64,000 nt of DNA, taken from NCBI GenBank assembly GCA_012271135.1, contig JAAXGZ010000045.1, positions 1 through 64,000 on the forward strand. The letters are read 5' to 3'. Below, in pieces: positions 8,558 to 16,643 of the stretch (position 1 is its first letter; each line of letters starts with the position of its first letter). The position numbers and the translations under genes are program-made. The DNA is from Caldilineales bacterium (GTDB taxonomy: Bacteria > Chloroflexota > Anaerolineae > Caldilineales > Caldilineaceae). The notes beneath the pieces are model-generated. The model was not told the origin of the DNA. It saw only the letters and a program-made list of their open reading frames with translations, and did not search any database.

Positions 8558-10339
8558 ATGCGATCACTGGTCAGGACCGGCCGGTTCCTTTCGCCCTACA
8601 AGTGGCTGATCGCAGGAACCATCGTGACCACCATTCTGCCGGTCATGATGGAGCTGACCGTTCCGCGCTTCATGCGGGTTGTCATCGACGACGGCATCCT
8701 CCAGTCGGACTTCCAGGCGGTGTGGGAGGGAGCCTTGGTCATGTTCCTGGCCGCGGTCGTGGGTGCGGTCGCCACCTTCGGACAAGGGGTCTTCCGGGCG
8801 CGGCTTTCACAGGCCTTGGCCTTCGACATTCGCAACGAACTGTTCGCCAAGGTCATGCAGCTGTCCCATCCCGATGTGGATCAGCTTAAGACCGGTCAGT
8901 TGATCACGCGCCTGACCTCGGATGTGGATGTCGTGCGCATGTTCTCCAGCGTGGGCATTTCCCTGGCCCTGCGCGCCGCGCTGATGGTGGTCGGCAGCAT
9001 GATCATGTTGGTGTTGTCCGATGTGCGACTGTCCCTGATTGCATGGGTCATGCTGCTGCTTACAGGTGTGGTCCTGCGGTGGGTGTTCGTCAAGGCCACG
9101 CCGCTCTATGCCATCGTGCAGGCCCGCCTGGCGGCCCTTAACGTGGTGGTGCAGGAAAACCTGTCCGGCATGTCCGAAGTGCGGGCGTTCGTCCAGGAAC
9201 AGGCTCAAATTGCCCGGTTCTCCGACGCCAACGAGTCGCTGGTGGACCAGAACATCAAAGTGGGCCGCCTGATTGCCGTTTCCATGCCTCTGATCGCCCT
9301 GTTCACCAACCTGGGACTGGTCGGCCTTGCCTGGTTCGGTGGGAGTGCCGTGATTGCAGAGGATGTTTCACTTGGACAGCTGGTGGAGTTCAACAGTTAT
9401 CTCATGGTCGGCTTAACGCCCCTGCTGCTCCTGAGCGGCATGCTGGCCATGTTTTCCAGGGCAACGGCGTCCTCGGTGCGTATTTGGGAGATACTCGACA
9501 CGGAGCCGGTTGTCAAGCCGCCGGCTTTGCCTCCCACCCGCGACCTCACCGGTCGCCTGGAGTTCCGCAATGTCGATTTCGCCTACACGCGGTCCGGCCC
9601 GGCTGCGCCCAACGGGACGGCCAACGGAGTTTACGCGTCGGGTCACGGACGGCGCGCCGGCGAGAAGGTTCTGTCCGGGCTTGACTTCACGATCGAGGCC
9701 GGCCAGACCATTGGCCTGATCGGGGCCACCGGTTCCGGAAAGTCGACCCTGATGTATCTGATCCCGCGGTTCTACGATGTCCAGGCCGGCTCTATTCTGA
9801 TCGACGGAATCGATGTCAGGGACTGGGATCTCAAATCCCTGCGCCGGGCCGTGGGCCTGGTGGCCCAGCATCCGGCCTTGTTCAATCGCTCCATCCGCGA
9901 CAACATTGCCTTTGGCAACCCTGATCTGCCCGCGGAGGATGTGTTGCAGGCGGCCCGCATGGCTCAGGCCGACGCGTTCATCGAGGCCAGGGACGACGGC
10001 ATGGCCCATGTAGTGGAGGAGGCCGGAGCCAACCTGTCCGGTGGCCAAAAGCAGCGGCTGGCCATTGCCCGGGCCCTGGCCGTGGACCCACGCATACTGT
10101 TGCTGGACGATGCGACGTCGTCCGTGGACCTGGAGACTGAAGCCGAAATCCAGGAGGCCTTTCGCGATGCCGCCCGGGGCCGGACCACCATCATCGTCGC
10201 CCATCGCGTGACCAGCATCATCGATGCCGATCGCATCCTCATCCTTGACGAAGGTCGCGTGGTGGCCGACGGTGCCCACGCGGAACTCCTGATCGCCAGT
10301 CCCATCTACCGGGAACTGTACGACTCGCAGCTGGGTTGA
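8558..10339 (+). CDS. ABC exporter half-transporter, degenerate-site subunit
   Basis: A 593-residue type IV ABC half-transporter: six membrane helices (about residues 15-320), then the ATPase. Walker A is GATGSGKST (about 388-396) and the signature is LSGGQ (about 493). Walker B is followed by Asp instead of the catalytic Glu (LLLDDATSSVD). That substitution is typical of one partner of heterodimeric exporters such as TM287/288 and BmrCD. Substrates of such pairs are often lipids or drugs. The partner gene starts five bases downstream. Confidence 0.9.
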   Translation: MRSLVRTGRFLSPYKWLIAGTIVTTILPVMMELTVPRFMRVVIDDGILQSDFQAVWEGALVMFLAAVVGAVATFGQGVFRARLSQALAFDIRNELFAKVMQLSHPDVDQLKTGQLITRLTSDVDVVRMFSSVGISLALRAALMVVGSMIMLVLSDVRLSLIAWVMLLLTGVVLRWVFVKATPLYAIVQARLAALNVVVQENLSGMSEVRAFVQEQAQIARFSDANESLVDQNIKVGRLIAVSMPLIALFTNLGLVGLAWFGGSAVIAEDVSLGQLVEFNSYLMVGLTPLLLLSGMLAMFSRATASSVRIWEILDTEPVVKPPALPPTRDLTGRLEFRNVDFAYTRSGPAAPNGTANGVYASGHGRRAGEKVLSGLDFTIEAGQTIGLIGATGSGKSTLMYLIPRFYDVQAGSILIDGIDVRDWDLKSLRRAVGLVAQHPALFNRSIRDNIAFGNPDLPAEDVLQAARMAQADAFIEARDDGMAHVVEEAGANLSGGQKQRLAIARALAVDPRILLLDDATSSVDLETEAEIQEAFRDAARGRTTIIVAHRVTSIIDADRILILDEGRVVADGAHAELLIASPIYRELYDSQLG

Positions 10340-10343
10340 AGCC

Positions 10344-12191
10344 ATGTCCGTAGGCGTTGCCCGTCCAGCTCAATCCTCCCCCACCGGAGGTCCTCGCATC
10401 GGCGGGATGGGCGGCGGCGGCCGGCCAACGGGGGAATCGGCGCGCGATCCGGGCACCACCCTGAGACGCCTGTTCGGCTACATGCGCAGGTTCAAGGGCC
10501 GGATTGGCTTGGTGGCCGGTTGCGTCCTGGTCAGCACGGCCCTGGGGCTGCTTGGCCCCATTTTGCTCGGCCGGGCCATCGATCGGTTCATCGCACAGGG
10601 CGATCTCGACGGCCTGGCGCGCACCGTGTCGGTCCTGTTGGCGGTGTACGGGACTGCTTTCCTGACCACCATGGCCCAGAGTTTGCTCATGGTGGAGATT
10701 GCGCAGCGGTTCATCAGCGTGCTGCGCAGTCTAATCTTCGAACACATTCAGCGCCTGTCGCTCGCGGATCACAACCAGCGACGCACCGGCGATTTGATGA
10801 GCCGCGTCGGCAACGACACGGAGACCATCAACCAAACCCTGTCCAACGGGTTGATCGAGTTTGTCTCCAATGTCCTGCTGCTGTTGGGCAGCCTGGTGTT
10901 CATGATCGTCCTGAACTGGCAGCTGGGCTTGGGAGCCCTGCTCCTGTTGCCGACCATGCTGTACATCACGGGCCAGGTCACGGTCCGGAGTCGGCGCGCC
11001 TTTCGCCGGGTGCAGCGCAGACTGGGCATCATGAACGCCACGATTGAGGAGTCGGTGACCAACTTCCGCGAAATCAAGGCCTTCAACCGCGAGGAGGCTG
11101 CGCAGGAGGAATTTGCGGAGGCCAGCCAAGCGTATCGCGATGTCGCGACCCACGCCGAAGTCATCCTGGCCATCCTGGGACCCATGTTCTCCACGATGAG
11201 TGTGATCACGCTGGGGGCACTGGCACTGTTCGGTGGATGGCTGGCTATCAACGGCCATGTGCAGGTGGGCATCATGGCCACATTCATCATCTACATCCGG
11301 AACTTCTTCCGGCCTCTGCGCAGTCTGGCCATGCTGTACAACCAGCTGCAGTCCTCGATTGCCGGTGCAGAGAGGATTTTCGAGGTGTTGGACACGGTGC
11401 CGTCCGTCACGGATCGGCCCGACGCCATTCCGCTGCCCAGGGTCGAAGGAGCCGTCGAGTTCGATCATGTTCACTTCGCCTACGACCCCGGCACACCTGT
11501 TTTGCATGACATAAACCTGCAGGTGGAACCTGGCCAGACAGTGGCGCTTGTGGGACCCACGGGAGCCGGCAAGACCACGATTGTCAGTCTGCTGAGTCGG
11601 TTTCTCGATGTCACCGAGGGTGCCATTCGCGTGGACGGCATGGATTTGCGCGACATCAAACAAGCCGACTGGCGCAGGCAGCTCGGAGTTGTCCTGCAGG
11701 ACACCTATCTGTTTTCGGGCACGGTCAAGGACAACATTCGCTTTGGCAATCCCGATGCAGCGGACGCGGAGATCGTGGAGGCTGCTCGCGTGGCCAACGC
11801 GGACTGGTTCATCCGCAGACTGCCGTCCGGATACGACTCGAGGGTGTCGGAACGGGGCCATAATTTCTCGGAAGGGCAACGTCAGCTGATCGCCATCGCG
11901 CGGGCTGTTCTGGCCCAGCCGCGGGTTCTGATCTTGGACGAGGCCACGAGCAGTGTAGACACCCGTACCGAGTTCCAGCTGCAGAGTGCATTGCTCGACC
12001 TGATTCAGCATCGGACGGCCTTCGTGATAGCCCATCGCCTCAACACCATCCGCAACGCGGACATTGTCCTCTTCGTTTTGGACGGGCGCATCGTGGAACG
12101 CGGTTCCCATGAGGAGTTGATGGACCTGCACGGGCACTACCACGACCTGTACACCAGTCAGCGCCGGCGCTTGCGGGTGGAGCACGCGTAG
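10344..12191 (+). CDS. ABC exporter half-transporter, catalytic subunit
   Basis: A 615-residue half-transporter with a glycine-rich N-terminal extension of about 40 residues, six membrane helices and a C-terminal ATPase. Walker A is GPTGAGKTT (about 404), the signature is FSEGQRQL (about 508), and Walker B with the catalytic Glu is ILDEATSSVD (about 532). The canonical Walker B Glu here and the non-canonical signature match the TM288-type partner. With the preceding gene it should form a heterodimer with one competent ATP site. Confidence 0.92.
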   Translation: MSVGVARPAQSSPTGGPRIGGMGGGGRPTGESARDPGTTLRRLFGYMRRFKGRIGLVAGCVLVSTALGLLGPILLGRAIDRFIAQGDLDGLARTVSVLLAVYGTAFLTTMAQSLLMVEIAQRFISVLRSLIFEHIQRLSLADHNQRRTGDLMSRVGNDTETINQTLSNGLIEFVSNVLLLLGSLVFMIVLNWQLGLGALLLLPTMLYITGQVTVRSRRAFRRVQRRLGIMNATIEESVTNFREIKAFNREEAAQEEFAEASQAYRDVATHAEVILAILGPMFSTMSVITLGALALFGGWLAINGHVQVGIMATFIIYIRNFFRPLRSLAMLYNQLQSSIAGAERIFEVLDTVPSVTDRPDAIPLPRVEGAVEFDHVHFAYDPGTPVLHDINLQVEPGQTVALVGPTGAGKTTIVSLLSRFLDVTEGAIRVDGMDLRDIKQADWRRQLGVVLQDTYLFSGTVKDNIRFGNPDAADAEIVEAARVANADWFIRRLPSGYDSRVSERGHNFSEGQRQLIAIARAVLAQPRVLILDEATSSVDTRTEFQLQSALLDLIQHRTAFVIAHRLNTIRNADIVLFVLDGRIVERGSHEELMDLHGHYHDLYTSQRRRLRVEHA

Positions 12192-12295
12192 AGGGCGATT
12201 GCCTATGTCGGGGAGCTGCTCGTCTCGATGACCCGGCCGCCACGTGTTCCGGCGGATCCTTGGTACCGGCGTCCCCGGATAAAGGGGGTGTGTTG

Positions 12296-12324
12296 TTGAC
12301 CCGGTAGGCGGTAGGTCCTACAAT
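12296..12324 (+). promoter_or_regulatory. Sigma-70-type promoter for rpsT
   Basis: TTGACC (12296-12301) and TACAAT (12319-12324) are separated by exactly 17 bases and lie about 60 bases before the rpsT ATG. Confidence 0.75.
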
Positions 12325-12385
12325 GGCGGTTCGACCTCGGATAGGTCGTTCAGTTTGCGTTCGGTCCAATCCCTCGATTTTCTAC

Positions 12386-12658
12386 ATGCCCAACATCCAG
12401 TCTGCAGCCAAGCGAGCCCGCCAGAATCCGAAGCGCCGCTCAGCCAACCGCTTCTATCGGGCCAAGGCCCGCAATGCCGTCAGCAAGGCACGGACTCTGC
12501 TCGCGGCCGGAGACGCCGACGCAGCGGCAGAAGGTGTGCAGGCTGCGTCCAGCGCCTTGGATCGGGCTGCACGAGCACACGCAGTTCACTCGAATCTCGC
12601 CGATCGAACCAAGTCCCGGCTGGCCCGGCAGCTTCAGGCTGTTCAATCGGCTGATTGA
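12386..12658 (+). CDS. rpsT: 30S ribosomal protein S20
   Basis: A 90-residue basic protein with the S20 N-terminal pattern MPNIQSAAKRARQNPKRR and a three-helix-like Ala/Arg/Lys-rich body. S20 binds 16S rRNA early in 30S assembly. The gene is monocistronic with its own promoter. Its last 16 bases overlap the convergent end of alr. Confidence 0.95.
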   Translation: MPNIQSAAKRARQNPKRRSANRFYRAKARNAVSKARTLLAAGDADAAAEGVQAASSALDRAARAHAVHSNLADRTKSRLARQLQAVQSAD

Positions 12659-13872
12659 CGGCTCGCCCCGTCCTTCGCCAACCTGAATTGAATTGCCGGA
12701 CCGGGCCCGGAACCGGACGGGAGTGATTCGCCGGCGCAAGCGCGCAGGATTCTGTGGCTCGCAGGAATGCGCGCCGTCACCTCGTATTCAATGGTTTCCT
12801 CCAAGTCTGCGATTCGGTCGCAGTAGAGAGTATTTCCACCCTCGGTTCCCATCAGGGTTGCCCGTTCTCCCGGATGGACCGGAGGATTCCCGATGTCGGT
12901 GGTGTCGGCGAACGCCATGTTCATGCTTCTGGTGCCCACCAGCGGGGCAGTCTGACCGCGGATTAGCACTTCTCTGGGTCCGTTGCGGGGCAAACCATCC
13001 GCGTATCCCACCGGCAACACGGCAATCCGACTGGGTCGCGGTGCCTGCCAGCAGTGGCCGTAACCCAGAGCTGCACCGGCAGGCACTTCATGTACCTGTA
13101 CCACTGCCGTGTGCCAGGACAGGGCCGGCAGAAACGGTTCGGGCAAAGGGCAGTGTTTGTGACTGGGGTTCAATCCGAAGAGAGCGCCGCCTGCACGTAC
13201 CATGTCCATGTGCGCATCGGGCATGCGCAGGGTCGCGGCGGTGTTGGCGATGTGACACAGGGACGGTCGCAGGTTCCGCCGTTCAAGGTCTGCCACCAGA
13301 CTCCTGAAGCGGTCCAGCTGCCCCTTGGCCGAAGCCAGGTCCGCGACATCGGCGGAGTGGAAGTGGCTGTACAGTCCCGAAACCCTGACCGATGGCTGCA
13401 GGCTGGCCAGGCCCTTCAGCAATCCAGGTATCTCGTTTGGGGCAAACCCCAACCGGTGCATGCCGGTGTCGACTTTCAGGTGAACCGATAGGGTTCCCGC
13501 GGTTGCCTTGTGCGCGTACCAAGCCAGTTCATCGATCTGCCGGGGCTGGTGAATCGTCAGTGACAGTTCCGCGGCCGCCGCGCGCGGATAGTGGTTGCAG
13601 GCGGTCGGACCTAGAATCAAAATCGCCTTCCGTACCCCGTGTTTTCGAAGAACGGCGGCTTCCTGAAACGCCGACACCGCCAGCGCGGCCACTTCGTCCA
13701 GGGGCTCAAGAGTTCTGGCGGTCGCTTCAAGGCCGTGTCCGTAGGCATTGGCCTTGACCACTGCCATAAGCCGGGTTCCCTGAGTCAGGCGGGAGGCCAC
13801 GGCACGGGCGTTCCGGATCAGTCTGTCAATGTGTAGCGTCAGCGTCGACGTGCATCCCGCCGCATGGTCCAT
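12643..13872 (-). CDS. alr: Alanine racemase
   Basis: A 409-residue fold-type III PLP enzyme that interconverts L- and D-alanine for peptidoglycan. The PLP lysine is Lys40 in AVVKANAYGHG, and the second catalytic base is the Tyr in ALGYGH. The ATG at 13872 puts the PLP motif at the normal distance from the start; the frame continues upstream to a TTG, but that would overlap the next gene. In the C-terminal domain the usual G-x-x-x-MD motif reads GTRSMNM, with Asn in place of Asp. The gene ends convergent with rpsT. Confidence 0.9.
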   Translation of the reverse strand: MDHAAGCTSTLTLHIDRLIRNARAVASRLTQGTRLMAVVKANAYGHGLEATARTLEPLDEVAALAVSAFQEAAVLRKHGVRKAILILGPTACNHYPRAAAAELSLTIHQPRQIDELAWYAHKATAGTLSVHLKVDTGMHRLGFAPNEIPGLLKGLASLQPSVRVSGLYSHFHSADVADLASAKGQLDRFRSLVADLERRNLRPSLCHIANTAATLRMPDAHMDMVRAGGALFGLNPSHKHCPLPEPFLPALSWHTAVVQVHEVPAGAALGYGHCWQAPRPSRIAVLPVGYADGLPRNGPREVLIRGQTAPLVGTRSMNMAFADTTDIGNPPVHPGERATLMGTEGGNTLYCDRIADLEETIEYEVTARIPASHRILRACAGESLPSGSGPGPAIQFRLAKDGASRQSAD

Positions 13873-13885
13873 GTGGCTGAAGTCG

Positions 13886-14347
13886 CTATATTGAGCGATT
13901 GGACGCCAGCGAAAAGCTGATGACGGCGCCGATCGCAAGGGCAATCGAGACGAGATGGAACCTGTTAATCGGTTCCCTCAACACTACTTGGCCGACATAG
14001 AGCGTGGTGGTCAGAATGGCCAGAACGGCATACAGCGCGTAATAGGCAGTGCCGAAACGCGTGTACAGAAAGTAGAAGCACAACACCGTGATGTAGAGGC
14101 CAAGTCCGCCGCCCACGGCCCATGGCCAGCCGGCTACCGTGACTTGGCCCGGGTTGACGCGTGCCAGGATGGCGACCGTCACAACAGCGCCAAACAGGTA
14201 GGTTGCAGCCACCATCGCCACAAACACGAGCGGCGAGGTGTCTGCCATCGCCTTGCGCTGGCACCAGGCGAAGAAAGCGTTGCCGGACGCCCCGGCCGAG
14301 GCAATCAACAGGGCCAGGCCGAATGAGGCCAACCACTCCTTGTTCAT
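13886..14347 (-). CDS. Small EamA/DMT-type membrane protein
   Basis: A 153-residue protein with about five hydrophobic helices. It resembles a single EamA-type repeat of the drug/metabolite transporter superfamily (TSPLVFVAMVAATYLFGA; a C-terminal REPINRFHLVSIALAIGAV helix). Half-size members act as dimers. It lies between the MDR dehydrogenase and alr with very short gaps (9 and 13 bases). Substrate unknown. Confidence 0.7.
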   Translation of the reverse strand: MNKEWLASFGLALLIASAGASGNAFFAWCQRKAMADTSPLVFVAMVAATYLFGAVVTVAILARVNPGQVTVAGWPWAVGGGLGLYITVLCFYFLYTRFGTAYYALYAVLAILTTTLYVGQVVLREPINRFHLVSIALAIGAVISFSLASNRSI

Positions 14348-14356
14348 GCCTGGGAC

Positions 14357-15364
14357 CTATGTCCAATCGAAGACGACGCCCAGGGCACTGGTGCGGTCCC
14401 GGGCCAGCATGTCGTAGGCCTCCCGGGCCTGCCGGGGCTTGTAGGTGTGGGTGATCAGGTCCTTGACGTTCATCTGCCCGCGAGCCAGGTAGGTGAAGAA
14501 GAGCTCGGAAATCTTGTGGTTGGTCCAGTGGTTCCAGTCCGAAGGCTCGTTCGGTGGATGGGAGTCGTGTGCTCCCACGATCTTGAGGCCTTTGATGATG
14601 ACATCCGACGACAGCTGCTGTCCGGAAGGGGTGCCCGTGTCCCCCAACAGCACCAGCGTCCCAAACTTGCGCGGCAGCTTGAGGGCCGAGGCAAAGACGG
14701 CCGGGAAACCGGTAACGTCATAGACCACGTCCGGCATGGCGTTGCTTGTAAGACTGGCAACCTCGGGTAGCGCCTCGTCCACGGGCATTTGGAGCGTGTG
14801 GGTCGCGCCGGAGATTTCGGCGGAGTATTCCAACCGCTGTGCCGCCAAGTCGATGGCGATGATGTTGCGGGCTCCCATCAACCGCGCGTACTGCACGACC
14901 AGTTGGCCCAAAATGCCTTGGCCCACTACGGCCACGTCGTCGCCCATAACATGTTCGGCCCGGCGCACGCCGTTCTGCACGATCTTGGCTAGGGCAATCC
15001 AGCTGGCTTCCCGCGCGGTCACCCCGGGTGGCACCGCCAGCAGGGTACTCTCGGGAACGACTGCATATTGGCGATGACCGGCGCGGTAGGCCACCAGCTG
15101 GCCCTCTGCGAACCGGTCGGTACCCTGGCCGCGTGCCACCACGATGCCGGCGTTGCTGTAGCCGGGGAAGAACGGGTACCGAACCCACATGTTCCAGTGG
15201 GTGTCCTCTTCAAAATTGCGCAGGTAGCAGATGAGCTCGGTACCGGTGCTGATCAGGCTGGACTGTGTCGCGACGAGAACTTCGCCCGGACCGGGTTCGT
15301 CGACCGGCAGGCTCCTGAGCTCCAGCTGGGACTTGCCGGTGAAGGTGATCGTAAGTGAGTCCAT
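14357..15364 (-). CDS. MDR-family dehydrogenase without structural zinc
   Basis: A 335-residue medium-chain dehydrogenase/reductase. The N-terminal GroES-like domain has PGEVLVATQSSLISTGTE. The Rossmann motif VVGQGILGQLVV lies near residue 145, followed by an Asp (AIDLAAQRLE) suggesting NAD preference. The four-cysteine structural zinc lobe of alcohol dehydrogenases is absent. It resembles the BchC-like or sorbitol dehydrogenase-like MDR proteins common in uncultured marine bacteria. Substrate unknown. Confidence 0.75.
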   Translation of the reverse strand: MDSLTITFTGKSQLELRSLPVDEPGPGEVLVATQSSLISTGTELICYLRNFEEDTHWNMWVRYPFFPGYSNAGIVVARGQGTDRFAEGQLVAYRAGHRQYAVVPESTLLAVPPGVTAREASWIALAKIVQNGVRRAEHVMGDDVAVVGQGILGQLVVQYARLMGARNIIAIDLAAQRLEYSAEISGATHTLQMPVDEALPEVASLTSNAMPDVVYDVTGFPAVFASALKLPRKFGTLVLLGDTGTPSGQQLSSDVIIKGLKIVGAHDSHPPNEPSDWNHWTNHKISELFFTYLARGQMNVKDLITHTYKPRQAREAYDMLARDRTSALGVVFDWT

Positions 15365-15367
15365 GGG

Positions 15368-16639
15368 TCATGCGGGTCCGTTGGAAGGAGGGAGGGCATC
15401 CGCCAGCACGGAGACGGTATGGCGGACGGGGATGTCTAGGCCGCGGTCGGCCAAATGGAGCTGCAGCTGGTTGAGGCATCCGATATTGCCCGTGGCCAGG
15501 CACGCGGCACCGGTGTCCGCCACCGCCGCAGCCTTGGCAGCTCCAAGCCGGTCGGCCGTCTCCGGATGATCGATATTGTAGATACCGGCGGAACCGCAAC
15601 AGAAACCATCGCCGCCAATTTCAACCAGTTCGAGGTTTTCCACCTGACCCAACAGCATCCGCGGTTCCGATACAACCTTGAGGGCGTGCTGCAGATGACA
15701 GGCGTCGTGGTAGGCCACCCGCAGCGACCGGGGCAGCCGCATGGGCGTCAGCGAGGGCAACCGGGCCAGGAAGCTGCAGATGTCCACTGACCGACGGGCA
15801 AGGTCGGACATGGCCTCCTCGTCGCTGGTCCCCTTGAACAGCAGGGGATACTCGTGAATGCCGGAACCGCAGCCGGCGGCATTGGTGATGACGGCATCCA
15901 CGTCGGTTGGCAGGGCGCCTAGCAGATGCCGGGCATGGGCCCGAGCCGCATCGGCCTCTCCGGCATGCAGGTCGAGGGAACCGCAGCAAACGTCCGCTCG
16001 CGGCCGGACAACCTCCACGCCGTTGGCCGTCAGGAGGCGCACGGTGTCGGCCTGGATGTGAGGGGCCAGGACGCTTTGGGCACACCCGGGCAGAAGGGCC
16101 ACCCGCGCCACCGGCTTGCCCGGCGGCGACGCGACAACGGGTTGGGGGACTCTGGGAGGCAACCGCTCCGGGATCATGCGCGTCAGGGGTTGCAGGCCGG
16201 CCGGGGCCAGTCGGTGGGCGAACCGGGTCCAACGTCCCAGGCGCAAGGCCAGGTGCAGTCGTTGCGGGAACGGAAGCACGCTCAGGGCCAATCTTCGTCG
16301 TAGTCGTTGCCAGCGGTTGGATCCCTCCTGGCTGTGATCCTCGGCCCTGTAGGGAAACAGAAGTTCACCGTACTCCACACCGGACGGACAGGCCGTGACG
16401 CAGGCCATGCAACCGAGACACCGATCAACGTAGGGTTGAACCGACCCTTGGTCAAGACTCCCTTCCAGCACCTCCTTCATCAGGAAAATGCGTCCCCGGG
16501 GTGAGTCCATTTCCTCTCCCAGTACCGAGTAGGTCGGGCACACCGGCAGGCAGAAGCCGCAATGCACACAGTTGGAGACGGCCTCCGCCATCTCGGGTCC
16601 GGCCGCCGGCAGTTCGGTCAGGTTAATGGAATGGTGCAT
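15368..16639 (-). CDS. glcF: Glycolate oxidase iron-sulfur subunit GlcF
   Basis: A 423-residue protein with two N-terminal ferredoxin-like 4Fe-4S motifs (CVHCGFCLPVCP and CLGCMACVTACP) and two CCG-type cysteine-rich repeats (DVCCGS and DGFCCGSAG). It passes electrons from the flavoprotein GlcDE to the quinone pool. The ATG at 16639 starts four bases after the glcDE stop, so the two are one operon. A further frame extension upstream would run into glcDE and is not used. Confidence 0.9.
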   Translation of the reverse strand: MHHSINLTELPAAGPEMAEAVSNCVHCGFCLPVCPTYSVLGEEMDSPRGRIFLMKEVLEGSLDQGSVQPYVDRCLGCMACVTACPSGVEYGELLFPYRAEDHSQEGSNRWQRLRRRLALSVLPFPQRLHLALRLGRWTRFAHRLAPAGLQPLTRMIPERLPPRVPQPVVASPPGKPVARVALLPGCAQSVLAPHIQADTVRLLTANGVEVVRPRADVCCGSLDLHAGEADAARAHARHLLGALPTDVDAVITNAAGCGSGIHEYPLLFKGTSDEEAMSDLARRSVDICSFLARLPSLTPMRLPRSLRVAYHDACHLQHALKVVSEPRMLLGQVENLELVEIGGDGFCCGSAGIYNIDHPETADRLGAAKAAAVADTGAACLATGNIGCLNQLQLHLADRGLDIPVRHTVSVLADALPPSNGPA

Positions 16640-16643
16640 GACA

